In this document: one piece after another, positions 1 through 7,166 of the stretch
How the letters are laid out: the number at the start of each line of letters is the position of its first letter
How positions within the stretch are numbered: the first letter of the stretch is position 1
Origin: JAHJTW01 sp964545545
Lineage (GTDB): Bacteria > Krumholzibacteriota > Krumholzibacteriia > LZORAL124-64-63
Direction: 5' to 3'
NCBI GenBank assembly: GCA_964545545.1
Contig: CAZJGK010000046.1
Coordinates: forward strand, 1 to 25,618
DNA length: 25,618 nucleotides
Position numbers and translations under genes: made by a program
The notes under the pieces: model-generated
Told to the model about the DNA's origin: nothing
Seen by the model: only the letters and a program-made list of their open reading frames with translations
Databases searched by the model: none

Positions 1-1
1 A

Positions 2-298
2 GGTTTCGAATTACTGGATTTTGCCACCGGGGAGACTATCCGCATTCCCCTGCATGACACCCTTACCCGTCCTGTGCTGGACCCCAAGGGCCGTTGGCTG
101 GCATGTTGCAGTGAGGGCACAATTTCCTTGATACCCATCCCCTCGGGTATTTCCCCCTTGAATCTTGGCCATGATGTTTTCCTGGCATGGATGGAAAAAC
201 TTTCGAATCTGCGGACGCTGTCGGATCCGACCAAACAATCCGGGTATACCATCGACGGTTGGAGCGTGCCGGATTGGGAGTATCCGCCGTCCTGGTAG
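2..298 (+). CDS. C-terminal fragment of a probable WD40-repeat Ser/Thr protein kinase (5' end outside window)
   Basis: An open frame enters from the left edge (first full codon at base 2) and stops at TAG 296-298, giving about 98 residues. It begins with beta-propeller-like text (GFELLDFATGETIRIPL, then PVLDPKGRWLACCSEGTISL), which looks like WD40 blades. It ends with a segment containing LSNLRTLSDP, then a G-Y-T-I-D-G-W stretch and a final PPSW. From memory, that tail resembles the ends of large bacterial Ser/Thr kinases that carry C-terminal WD40 repeats; the kinase domain itself would lie to the left of the window. The gene converges on the ECF sigma factor with only 2 bp between the stop codons. 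Another WD40/propeller protein without a kinase domain is possible. No catalytic residue is visible here. Confidence 0.5.
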   Translation, partial: GFELLDFATGETIRIPLHDTLTRPVLDPKGRWLACCSEGTISLIPIPSGISPLNLGHDVFLAWMEKLSNLRTLSDPTKQSGYTIDGWSVPDWEYPPSW

Positions 299-300
299 GA

Positions 301-888
301 TTATTGCTTTTCGGATAGAGACAACTCACGCCTCAGCCACATGATTGCGATGCGCCAATCGGTCTGGACCGTACGCCGGGTGACCCCCAGAATCCCGGCG
401 ATCTCCTCCATGGTCAGGCCGGTGAAGATTCGTAATTCGACGACGTGCGCACCCCTCTCATCAATTTCTGCGAATCTCCGGAGCGCAGAATCCAGATCGA
501 TGATCGTGGTCTGATCAGGAAAGTCCGCCACGCCGATGTCGTGCAAAGTCACCGGAACCCAGTCGCCGCCCCGTTTGGTCGCATTCTTCCCGCGGGCATG
601 TTCGATGAGAATCCTGCGCATGGCCTGGGCTGCAATGTTGAGAAAATGGGCCCGATCCAGGTCCTTGAGGCCCTCGGCCTTGTACAACCGGAGATAGGCC
701 TCGTTGACCAGGGCTGTCGGTTGCAGGGTATGGCTAGGGCGTTCCCTGCGCATCATCGCAGCGGCCTGTCGGCGCAATTCCGCAAGCGTGGAGGCGAACA
801 AGGCATCCACAGACAGGGGCCGGTCTGAGTCGACCACAGGTGGGAGCGAATCAGAAGGGTTGATATCCTGATCTTGAGGTTTCGTCAT
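301..888 (-). CDS. ECF-type RNA polymerase sigma factor (TIGR02999 / PF07638 type)
   Basis: This 195-residue protein would direct RNA polymerase to a dedicated promoter set. Residues about 30-95 form sigma region 2 and include the phrase SHTLQPTALVNEAYLRL, which is characteristic of the Sigma70_ECF (PF07638) group. Residues about 135-190 form region 4, with a helix-turn-helix around LTMEEIAGILGVTRRTVQ. The two regions are joined by a short linker, and there are no region 1 or 3 domains. The start at ATG 886-888 fits family length; the ribosome-binding site is weak (GGGGATGGGAATCC). In this family the sigma gene often lies beside a Ser/Thr kinase gene, which fits the WD40-type fragment next door, although here the two genes are tail-to-tail rather than co-directional. 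No anti-sigma gene is visible. Confidence 0.92.
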   Translation of the reverse strand: MTKPQDQDINPSDSLPPVVDSDRPLSVDALFASTLAELRRQAAAMMRRERPSHTLQPTALVNEAYLRLYKAEGLKDLDRAHFLNIAAQAMRRILIEHARGKNATKRGGDWVPVTLHDIGVADFPDQTTIIDLDSALRRFAEIDERGAHVVELRIFTGLTMEEIAGILGVTRRTVQTDWRIAIMWLRRELSLSEKQ

Positions 889-1185
889 GGATTCCCATCC
901 CCGGTAAATTCATTCATGATCGGACAATCTTCCCATAATTCTGCATGCATTTCAATTGCACATTTCCGCGGCCGATTACGCAATACGTTATGGGTGCGTG
1001 TGATAAATGTTTCCAACCCATTCAACGATTGACATACTACGTGATGGGAGGCGAAGCCGGTCTGCATCGCAGCACTGATAGAAAATTGAAGTCAGACGCT
1101 AAAATCCCAGCCAGCCTGGTATCACGTGTTGGGCGAGCACGGATGCCGGGCTGCGCTGGGAAATTTTGTTTGATGGTTGAACCCT
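889..1185. other. Intergenic region between the sigma factor and pepT
   Basis: I see no convincing gene here. Two short open frames (885-1067 minus, 945-1187 plus) have no recognisable motif. The region is less GC-rich than its surroundings. It holds an imperfect inverted repeat (arms ATGGGT 990-995 and ACCCAT 1016-1021, extended by CGTT 986-989 and AACG 1024-1027 after a 2-nt bulge). It also holds a direct repeat TACGT(T/G)ATGGG at 984-994 and 1038-1048. Because it lies directly upstream of the sigma gene, it probably contains that gene's promoter or operator, but I cannot name a -10/-35 pair. Confidence 0.4.
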
Positions 1186-1214
1186 AATCAGAATCAGACA
1201 TCTGATTCCTGATT
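1186..1214. terminator. Strong hairpin just past the pepT stop codon (possible terminator)
   Basis: AATCAGAATCAG (1186-1197) pairs with CTGATTcCTGATT (1202-1214), a 12-bp stem with one bulged base and a 4-nt loop. It lies 5 nt beyond the pepT stop on the minus strand. There is no T tract on either side, so it may act with Rho or as a 3'-end stabiliser rather than as a classical intrinsic terminator. Each arm is itself a repeat of AATCAG. Confidence 0.45.
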
Positions 1215-1219
1215 TCTGG

Positions 1220-2476
1220 TTAGCCCTTTTCGGTCCAGACCTCGATGAGACGCAACATGGCCTGGGTGCCCAAATCCATGTCCTTCACGCAGATCCATTC
1301 GCCGAAACCGTGGAAGGCCTGTTCGCCGGTGAAGATGTTGGGCGTGGGCAGCCCCTTGGCCGACAATACCGAACCGTCGGTGCCACCGCGGATGGAACCG
1401 CGGATGGGGTCCATGCCGGCCCGCTTGACCGCCTCCAGGGCGTAGGCCATGGCGCGGGGCTCCTTCTCCAGGTCGTACTTCATGTTGCGATAGTATTCCT
1501 TGATCTCCACGCGGAAGCTGGAACCGGGCCACTGGGCGCAGGCCTTTTCGGCATACTTGTGGATCATTTCGGCCTTGGGTTTCAGCTGACCCAGATCGAA
1601 ATCGCGGATCAACAGGGTGACCTCGGTTTCACTGGTGTTGCCCTTGATGGCGATGGGATGGATGTAGCCCTCCTTGCCTTCGGTGGTTTCGGGGGCGCCT
1701 TCGCGGGGCAGGCTCGCCAGGAAGGATCCAGCGACCTTGACCGAGGGAACCATCTTGTCCTTGGCGAAACCGGGGTGGATGTCCCGGCCCACGAAGGTCA
1801 CAATGGCGCTGTCGGCACAATAGGTCTCGTCTTCGACCTCGCCACGCTGGCCGCCGTCCATGGTGTAGGCAACGGTGGCGCCGAATTTCTCCACATCGAA
1901 ATACTTGACCCCGGTGCCCACTTCCTCGTCGGGGGTGAAGGCGATTTTCACGGTGCCGTGCTTCCACTCCGGATTTTCATGGATCCGGGTCAGGGCGTCC
2001 ATGATTTCGGCGATGCCCGCCTTGTCGTCGGCGCCCAGCAGGGTGGTCCCATCGGCGGTGATGATGGTCTCGCCGAGGCATTTCTGCAGATAGGGATTTT
2101 CCGCCGCCAGAATCTTACGGCCCGCCTTGGGCAGGTCGATATCTCCGCCCTGGTAGTTCTCGTGGAAGGTGGGCACGACGTTTTCGCCGCTGACCTCGGG
2201 GTAGGTGTCCAGGTGGGCGATAAAAGCGATCACCGGCACGTTTTGGCAGCCGTCGCTGGCCGGAAGGGTGGCCGTGACGTAGCAATGCTCATCCACGGCG
2301 GCGTCATCCATTCCCAGGGCTTTCAGCTCGTCCACCAGCACAAGAGCCAGATCCCTCTGGATAGCGGTGGAGGGATACGTCTCGCTCTCTTCGCTGCTGG
2401 TGGTGTGGATTTTGGCGTAGGAGACAAAACGATCGACAACCGAAGGGAATGGGGAATGGCTTTTTCGTTCCAGCAT
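1220..2476 (-). CDS. pepT: Peptidase T (tripeptide aminopeptidase)
   Basis: A 418-residue cytoplasmic di-zinc aminopeptidase of the M20 family that removes the N-terminal residue of tripeptides; the enterobacterial enzyme is about 408 residues. All family residues are visible: H88 and D90 in IAHLDTYPEVSG, bridging D150 in GADDKAG, catalytic E184 and ligand E185 in PDEEVGTG, D207 in YTMDGG and H389 in GEQAFHGFGE. They run about 10 positions ahead of the known Salmonella numbering (H78, D140, E173/E174, D196, H379). The start at ATG 2474-2476 was chosen because GGAGGA lies about 6 nt upstream; the longer open frame to 2581 adds 35 residues of non-family sequence. It is divergent from the OPT transporter, which suggests peptide import coupled to hydrolysis. 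A GC-rich hairpin (2507-2528) lies in its probable leader. Confidence 0.95.
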   Translation of the reverse strand: MLERKSHSPFPSVVDRFVSYAKIHTTSSEESETYPSTAIQRDLALVLVDELKALGMDDAAVDEHCYVTATLPASDGCQNVPVIAFIAHLDTYPEVSGENVVPTFHENYQGGDIDLPKAGRKILAAENPYLQKCLGETIITADGTTLLGADDKAGIAEIMDALTRIHENPEWKHGTVKIAFTPDEEVGTGVKYFDVEKFGATVAYTMDGGQRGEVEDETYCADSAIVTFVGRDIHPGFAKDKMVPSVKVAGSFLASLPREGAPETTEGKEGYIHPIAIKGNTSETEVTLLIRDFDLGQLKPKAEMIHKYAEKACAQWPGSSFRVEIKEYYRNMKYDLEKEPRAMAYALEAVKRAGMDPIRGSIRGGTDGSVLSAKGLPTPNIFTGEQAFHGFGEWICVKDMDLGTQAMLRLIEVWTEKG

Positions 2477-2506
2477 GTTGGGTCCTCCACAAGCGGATTC
2501 AGAAGG

Positions 2507-2528
2507 CACCCGGGCGTCCGACCGGGTG
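2507..2528 (-). other. GC-rich hairpin in the pepT leader
   Basis: CACCCGG (2507-2513) pairs with CCGGGTG (2522-2528), a 7-bp stem with an 8-nt loop ending 30 nt before the pepT start codon. No T tract follows on the minus strand, so it is not a standard terminator. It may affect translation or mRNA stability, or be a chance structure in GC-rich DNA. Confidence 0.3.
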
Positions 2529-2659
2529 GCCAGAAGACTGATGACGGACCCAAGATAGGGGAGTGGTCGCCAAGGATGCAAGGATCGTTTGGCTCAAAAA
2601 CCCGCAAGAGATTCCTTGTCCCGGGGCCAAGGGGATGTTAGGGTTTTGTCCTGCAATGA

Positions 2660-2685
2660 CGGGTTGCCTTGGTGACCCGCTTTTT
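2660..2685 (+). terminator. Intrinsic-terminator-like hairpin in the OPT transporter leader
   Basis: CGGGTTGC (2660-2667) pairs with GTGACCCG (2672-2679) in an 8-bp stem with two G-T wobbles and a CTTG loop; one base later comes TTTTT (2681-2685). It lies 28 nt before the transporter's ATG and just upstream of its GGAGG. The next gene to the left is divergent, so on this strand there is no upstream gene to terminate. This makes a transcription attenuator plausible. A weak promoter-like pair (TTGTCC, 17 nt, TAGGGT) lies upstream within about 2616-2645. Confidence 0.5.
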
Positions 2686-2713
2686 CTGGACCTCACTGTG
2701 CCCGGAGGTACCC

Positions 2714-4729
2714 ATGGACGTCGGACAAACGAAGATCTTGCCCGAGAATGCATACCGGAAACTGGAAGCGGGTGAATCCTATGTCCCCGTTGTTCCGGCG
2801 GAATCCATTGTTCCCGAGATCACGGTCTATTCCGTGGTCATGGGGCTGATTTTTGCCGTGGTCTTTTCAGCGGCCGCCGCCTATCTGGGCCTGAAGATCG
2901 GCCAGGTTTTCGAGGCGGCCATTCCCATCACGATTCTGGCCATTGGTGTTTCGGCCATGCTGGGTAAGAAAAACGTCCTGCAGCAGCATGTCCTGATTCA
3001 GTCCATCGGCTCGGCCTCGGGCGTCGTGGTCGCCGGAGCCATTTTCACCCTGCCGGGCATCTATATCCTGGGCCTGGCTGAGCGGACGAACTTCCTGCAA
3101 ATGTGCGCGGCCTCCATGTTGGGCGGCTTCCTGGGTATTCTGCTGCTGATTCCATTCCGGCGGTATTTCGTCAAGGACATGCATGGGGAATTTCCCTTCC
3201 CCGAGGCCACCGCCAGCACCGAAGTGCTGGTGGTCGGCGAGTCCGGGGGCGGCCAGGCCAGCATCCTGGCCAAGAGCGGTGGCATCGCCATGCTCTACCA
3301 GCTGCTCAGCCACCAGACCATCGGTTTGTGGCGCGAGACCTTTTCCACCACGGCCTTCGGCTTCGGCCGCCAGATTAGCGAGAAGGTGCGTCTGGAATTC
3401 CATATGCTGACCGAGGCTGCCGTGCTGGGACTCGGTTATATCATCGGACTGCGCTACAGCCTGATCATCGCCTGTGGTTCCTTCCTCAGCTGGTTCGTGA
3501 TGATTCCCATGATCGGGATCCTGGGCAAGGGTGTGCATATCAACGGAGTCGAGTACAAACTTGACGCCCTGAATGCCCTGTCCACGAGTGATATCTTCGC
3601 CAACTTCGTGCGGCCGGTAGGTATCGGCGCCATCGCCATGAGCGGTCTGATCGGGGTCTGGAAAAGCCGCGCCATCATTGTGGGGGCGATCAAGCTGGCC
3701 TTCAATTCGAACGCCCAGAGCGGCGGTGCTACCAGGGATTCCGAGCGGACCCAGCGTGATTTGCCCCTGAACCTGGTCACTTTCCTGACCTTCATCGTGC
3801 TGGCGGTGGTGTTCTTCTTCTTCTGGGCCCTGGTGCCGGGTGTGAGTCTGGTGCAGGCCATCGTGGGGCTGCTGATCGTCGGCGGTGTCAGTTTCCTGTT
3901 TACGACCGTCGCTGCCCGGGCCATCGCCATCGTGGGCAGCAACCCTGTTTCCGGCATGACCCTCATGACCTTGATCATCAGTTCGGTGCTGCTGAAGGCC
4001 GTGGGCCTCAACGGCAGCGAAGGCATGGTGGCCGCGCTGTTGATCGGCGGCGTGGTCTGCACCGCCCTGTCCATGAGCGGCGGTTTTGTGAGCGATTTGA
4101 AAATCGGCTACTGGCTGGGCACCACGCCCGCCACCCAGGAACGCTGGAAGTTCCTGGGCACGATTGTCGCGGCGGTTTCGGTGACCGGCGTCATCATGCT
4201 GCTCAATGCGACCTACGGTTTCACGAGCGAGGCCTTGCCCGCGCCCCAGGCCAACGCCATGGCCGCGGTCATTGAACCGTTGATGACCGGTATGCCCGCG
4301 CCCTGGCTGCTGTACATGGCGGGCGTATTCATGGCCCTGATCCTGGAGTGGACCGGTCTGCCCGCCCTGGCTTTTGCCCTGGGCATGTACCTCCCCCTTT
4401 CGGTCAACACCCCGGTGCTCGCCGGTGGTTTGATCGCCCACTGGGTGGAGCGGGGCGGAACCGAGACGCAGCAGACCAAGCGCAAGGATAAGGGCACCTT
4501 GATGGCCAGCGGTTTTGTGGCCGGCGGCGCCATCATGGGTGTGCTCGCGGCTCTGGGACGGTTCGCCGGCATCAGTTCCACCGGCGACCAGAAATGGAGC
4601 GTTGACCGTGCGCTGGGATTGGCCAACTGGTCCGAGCATATGGAGCTGTCGGCTATTGTGACGATAATCGTCTTTTGTCTGCTGGGTTATTATCTTTACA
4701 AGAGCGCGCGCAACGCGGGCGACGCCTAA
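2714..4729 (+). CDS. OPT-family oligopeptide transporter
   Basis: A 671-residue inner-membrane protein with many hydrophobic segments (about 14-16 by eye), as expected for the OPT superfamily (PF03169). These are secondary carriers of short peptides or metal-chelate complexes. Family-like features include the first helices (TVYSVVMGLIFAVVFSAAAA, then YLGLKIGQVFEA), the conserved loop GEFPFPEATASTEVL around residues 160-175, and GSNPVSGMTLMTLI in the second half. The start is ATG 2714, with GGAGG at 2704-2708; a TTG 45 nt upstream in frame lacks a Shine-Dalgarno sequence. It is transcribed divergently from pepT across 237 bp and is followed by an intrinsic terminator at 4757-4785. The substrate cannot be read from sequence; the pepT neighbour favours peptides over iron-siderophore uptake. 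Confidence 0.9.
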   Translation: MDVGQTKILPENAYRKLEAGESYVPVVPAESIVPEITVYSVVMGLIFAVVFSAAAAYLGLKIGQVFEAAIPITILAIGVSAMLGKKNVLQQHVLIQSIGSASGVVVAGAIFTLPGIYILGLAERTNFLQMCAASMLGGFLGILLLIPFRRYFVKDMHGEFPFPEATASTEVLVVGESGGGQASILAKSGGIAMLYQLLSHQTIGLWRETFSTTAFGFGRQISEKVRLEFHMLTEAAVLGLGYIIGLRYSLIIACGSFLSWFVMIPMIGILGKGVHINGVEYKLDALNALSTSDIFANFVRPVGIGAIAMSGLIGVWKSRAIIVGAIKLAFNSNAQSGGATRDSERTQRDLPLNLVTFLTFIVLAVVFFFFWALVPGVSLVQAIVGLLIVGGVSFLFTTVAARAIAIVGSNPVSGMTLMTLIISSVLLKAVGLNGSEGMVAALLIGGVVCTALSMSGGFVSDLKIGYWLGTTPATQERWKFLGTIVAAVSVTGVIMLLNATYGFTSEALPAPQANAMAAVIEPLMTGMPAPWLLYMAGVFMALILEWTGLPALAFALGMYLPLSVNTPVLAGGLIAHWVERGGTETQQTKRKDKGTLMASGFVAGGAIMGVLAALGRFAGISSTGDQKWSVDRALGLANWSEHMELSAIVTIIVFCLLGYYLYKSARNAGDA

Positions 4730-4756
4730 GCGGCTTAAGTCGGCTGAGATTCCCAT

Positions 4757-4785
4757 GACGGGCCGCGAACAAGCGGCCCGTCTTT
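4757..4785 (+). terminator. Intrinsic terminator after the OPT transporter
   Basis: GACGGGCCGC (4757-4766) and GCGGCCCGTC (4773-4782) form a perfect 10-bp stem with a GAACAA loop, followed by TTT. It lies 27 nt after the transporter stop and 39 nt before the ychJ start, leaving little room for a separate promoter for the next gene. A small palindrome (GCACC-CGC-GGTGC, 4801-4813) sits immediately before the ychJ ribosome-binding site. Confidence 0.8.
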
Positions 4786-4824
4786 ACCTCTGATTACATT
4801 GCACCCGCGGTGCAGGAGATCATC

Positions 4825-5310
4825 ATGGATTGTCATTGCGGATCCGGAGCAGCCTATGCCGCTTGCTGTGAACCGATCATCAAGGGCGAGCGACAGGCGG
4901 TCACGGCCGAGGAATTGATGCGGGCCAGGTATTCGGCATTCGTCGAGGCGGACGTGGATTTTCTGACCGCATCCATGCATCCGGATTCACGCGAGGGGAA
5001 TGACCCCGAAGGCACCCGGGACTGGGCCGAAAACAGCAAGTGGCTGGGTTTGCAAATCCTGGAGACCACCGGCGGCGGCGCTGCAGACGAGACCGGCGAG
5101 GTCGAGTTCATAGCCAGTTTCGAGTACGGAGGAGAATTCAGTCCCTACCACGAGGTGGGGTCCTTCGAGAAGGTCGATGGGATCTGGTATTTCAAGGATG
5201 GGCGTCCAGGCGTGAACAAGCCGGTCGTCAATACCGAACCCAAGGTCGGCCGGAATGATCCGTGCCCTTGCGGCAGTGGCCGCAAGTACAAGCGGTGCTG
5301 TGGGGCTTGA
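4825..5310 (+). CDS. ychJ: YchJ-family SEC-C metal-binding protein
   Basis: A 161-residue protein with the three-part YchJ (UPF0225) layout. An N-terminal SEC-C-like zinc motif (CHCGSGAAYAACC, residues 3-15) is followed by a central NTF2-like domain beginning at the RARYSAF block, and then a C-terminal SEC-C motif (GRNDPCPCGSGRKYKRCCG, about 142-160) like the one that ends SecA. The molecular role of YchJ proteins is not established; zinc binding is inferred from the Cys pairs. The start is ATG 4825, with GGAG at 4814-4817; an in-frame GTG at 4810 overlaps that ribosome-binding site and is rejected. The next gene begins 3 nt after the stop, so this is the first gene of the envelope operon. 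Confidence 0.9.
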   Translation: MDCHCGSGAAYAACCEPIIKGERQAVTAEELMRARYSAFVEADVDFLTASMHPDSREGNDPEGTRDWAENSKWLGLQILETTGGGAADETGEVEFIASFEYGGEFSPYHEVGSFEKVDGIWYFKDGRPGVNKPVVNTEPKVGRNDPCPCGSGRKYKRCCGA

Positions 5311-5313
5311 GCC

Positions 5314-7140
5314 ATGGCCAGGGGAAGCAGGCCCACATTCTCCCTGATGATCCTGTTGGGCTGGTTCCTGCTGGCGGGTCTGGGCATACCCGAAACCGCG
5401 TCGGCATTTCCCGCCGCCGCCGATACCGACAGCAGTGTCCAGGTTCCTGTCCAGGAAAGCCATTCCTGGTTGAGCGGCCTGTTCGATCGTTATCTTCGCA
5501 CCAAGCCCCACCCGGAAGATGATCTGCGCGGCCAGGCCAAGGAAACCGTCTCCCGCTATCTCTCCTTTGCCGGCTGGACCATCGAGGTGGTCCTGGTCAA
5601 CCAGGTGGACACCTTCGACGAGGACCGGCACGCCCAAACGGGTTTCGCGACCCGCTTCGTCAATAGCTTGACCAATCCGCTGCAGAGCAATACGCGCGAA
5701 GCGACCATCCGCCGCCAGTTGTTGTTCCACCGCGGTCAGCTCCTCGATCCGCTTGCCTTGGCCGACTCCGAGCTTTTGCTCCGGTCCCTGCCTTTCATCG
5801 ATGATGTACGGATCATGGTGCTGCCGCTGACCGGGGCGGAGCGGAAGGTTGCCGTCGTGGTCGAGACCCGGGACAACTGGCCCCTGGGTGTGGATGCCAA
5901 GGTTGTCAACAAGGATCGCTATAACGCCAGCCTGTATTCGGTCAACGTGCTGGGCTACGGCCTGGCCATGTCACACGAGTTGGTCCGCAATGCCGGACGG
6001 GATCATGGCTGGGGGTATCACAGCCATTTGCGCCAACCGAATCCGACGGGCCATTTCGTGGACCTGGATCTGGATTTCGAGGATTCATGGCGTCGCTTGA
6101 GCCGGAAGATCGTTCTGCAAAAGAATCTGGTCCACCCGGCGGTGCGGATGGTGGGCGGCGGCATACTCGAAAATACTGATGATCGGGACAACGACCAGGT
6201 GGCACGCAAGTTCACCGCAGGCGATTTTTGGCTGGGCCGGGCCTTGGGACTGGGTTCCGCGGATCCCTCAACGGGATATTCACGCCTGTTGCTGGTGCCG
6301 ACCGTCGGCTACAACAGGATCTCCTTCAGCGACAGGCCGGAGGTGTCCCTGGACGAGAACCGGAGCTACCACGACCGCACGCTCCTCTTGGCGGGGCTTT
6401 CCCTGCTGCGGGTCAAGGATTTCAAGACCAGTTATTTTTACAAGATGGGCGAGACGGAGGATATCCGCTCCGGCTGGGATGCCCAGATAACCACAGCCTA
6501 CGAGGATGGAGAGTTCCAGGTAAGATCGGGCACCTGGTTGCAGGCTGCCATGGTGGCAGTCGGCGGACGGGGGAGGGTCCTGGCGCTGCGCTTGGGCGGC
6601 GGGGGTTACTGGCGGCGGGGAGATTTCGAGGAAGGGGTTCTGGACGCCTCGGGTTTCTTCGCTACCCGCTTGTACGACCTGGGACCTTACGGCCAACGAT
6701 GGTATCTTCGTGCCCATTACACCTGCGGGTTCGACCGTTTTCCCGGGGAGGTGATCAGCCTGGGGAACCGCACGGGTCTGCGGGGCGTGGATGATGATGT
6801 CCTGACCGGCCGCCAACGGTTGGTGACCAGTCTGGAATCGCGCCTGTTTACGCCGTGGACGGTACTGGGGTTTCGGTGTTTGATGCTGGGGTACGTGGAT
6901 GCGGGTGTCATCGCGGACCAGAACGAGTCCCTGGCCCACAAACCGGTCATGATCAGCACGGGAATCGGGGTACGCATGGACAATCCGGGTCTTGTCCTGC
7001 CCCCGTTCCAGATCAGGGTGGGTGTGCGCGACAGGATCAGGACCTCGGGCATGATTGTGGAACTGGTCTTCGGCGGAGGGCGGAACCAGGAGGAATTCCT
7101 GTTCCCGAGCGTCAAACCCGAACCTCCCGCTTTCAGGTGA
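5314..7140 (+). CDS. Outer-membrane POTRA / beta-barrel protein (BamA/TamA-like, Omp85-related)
   Basis: A 608-residue probable outer-membrane protein. Residues 1-31 form a signal peptide (hydrophobic core MILLGWFLLAGLG, cleavage near ETASA). A POTRA-like module follows at about 88-187, with the typical text TREATIRRQLLFHRGQLLD, then LLRSLPFIDDVRIMVL and VAVVVETRDNWPLG. The remainder (about 195-590) is rich in alternating aromatic strands and looks like a 16-strand barrel, ending in GMIVELVFGGG and a roughly 18-residue tail. A single POTRA and the absence of a terminal Phe set it apart from canonical BamA, which has five POTRAs. It follows ychJ by 3 nt and precedes the lipopolysaccharide-type glycosyltransferases. 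A role in outer-membrane assembly or lipid transport is inference. Confidence 0.75.
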   Translation: MARGSRPTFSLMILLGWFLLAGLGIPETASAFPAAADTDSSVQVPVQESHSWLSGLFDRYLRTKPHPEDDLRGQAKETVSRYLSFAGWTIEVVLVNQVDTFDEDRHAQTGFATRFVNSLTNPLQSNTREATIRRQLLFHRGQLLDPLALADSELLLRSLPFIDDVRIMVLPLTGAERKVAVVVETRDNWPLGVDAKVVNKDRYNASLYSVNVLGYGLAMSHELVRNAGRDHGWGYHSHLRQPNPTGHFVDLDLDFEDSWRRLSRKIVLQKNLVHPAVRMVGGGILENTDDRDNDQVARKFTAGDFWLGRALGLGSADPSTGYSRLLLVPTVGYNRISFSDRPEVSLDENRSYHDRTLLLAGLSLLRVKDFKTSYFYKMGETEDIRSGWDAQITTAYEDGEFQVRSGTWLQAAMVAVGGRGRVLALRLGGGGYWRRGDFEEGVLDASGFFATRLYDLGPYGQRWYLRAHYTCGFDRFPGEVISLGNRTGLRGVDDDVLTGRQRLVTSLESRLFTPWTVLGFRCLMLGYVDAGVIADQNESLAHKPVMISTGIGVRMDNPGLVLPPFQIRVGVRDRIRTSGMIVELVFGGGRNQEEFLFPSVKPEPPAFR

Positions 7141-7166
7141 ATCAACGCCAAGGAAGCTGTAAGACC

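Noticed and set aside
1029..1057. TTGACA at 1029-1034 as a plus-strand promoter
   Set aside because: No -10-like box lies 15-19 nt downstream and no plus-strand gene follows.
885..1067. 60-codon minus-strand frame that overlaps the sigma start by ATGA
   Set aside because: The overlap looks like translational coupling, but the peptide has no motif or clear ribosome-binding site and lies in what is probably the sigma leader or promoter.
1310..2641. Open frame of about 443 codons opposite pepT
   Set aside because: The minus strand carries every peptidase T metal ligand; the plus frame is unrecognisable and crosses the pepT leader.
2867..4756. Open frame of about 629 codons opposite the OPT transporter
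   Set aside because: It is a His/Gln/Gly-rich antisense shadow; the plus-strand frame has clear transmembrane and family signals.
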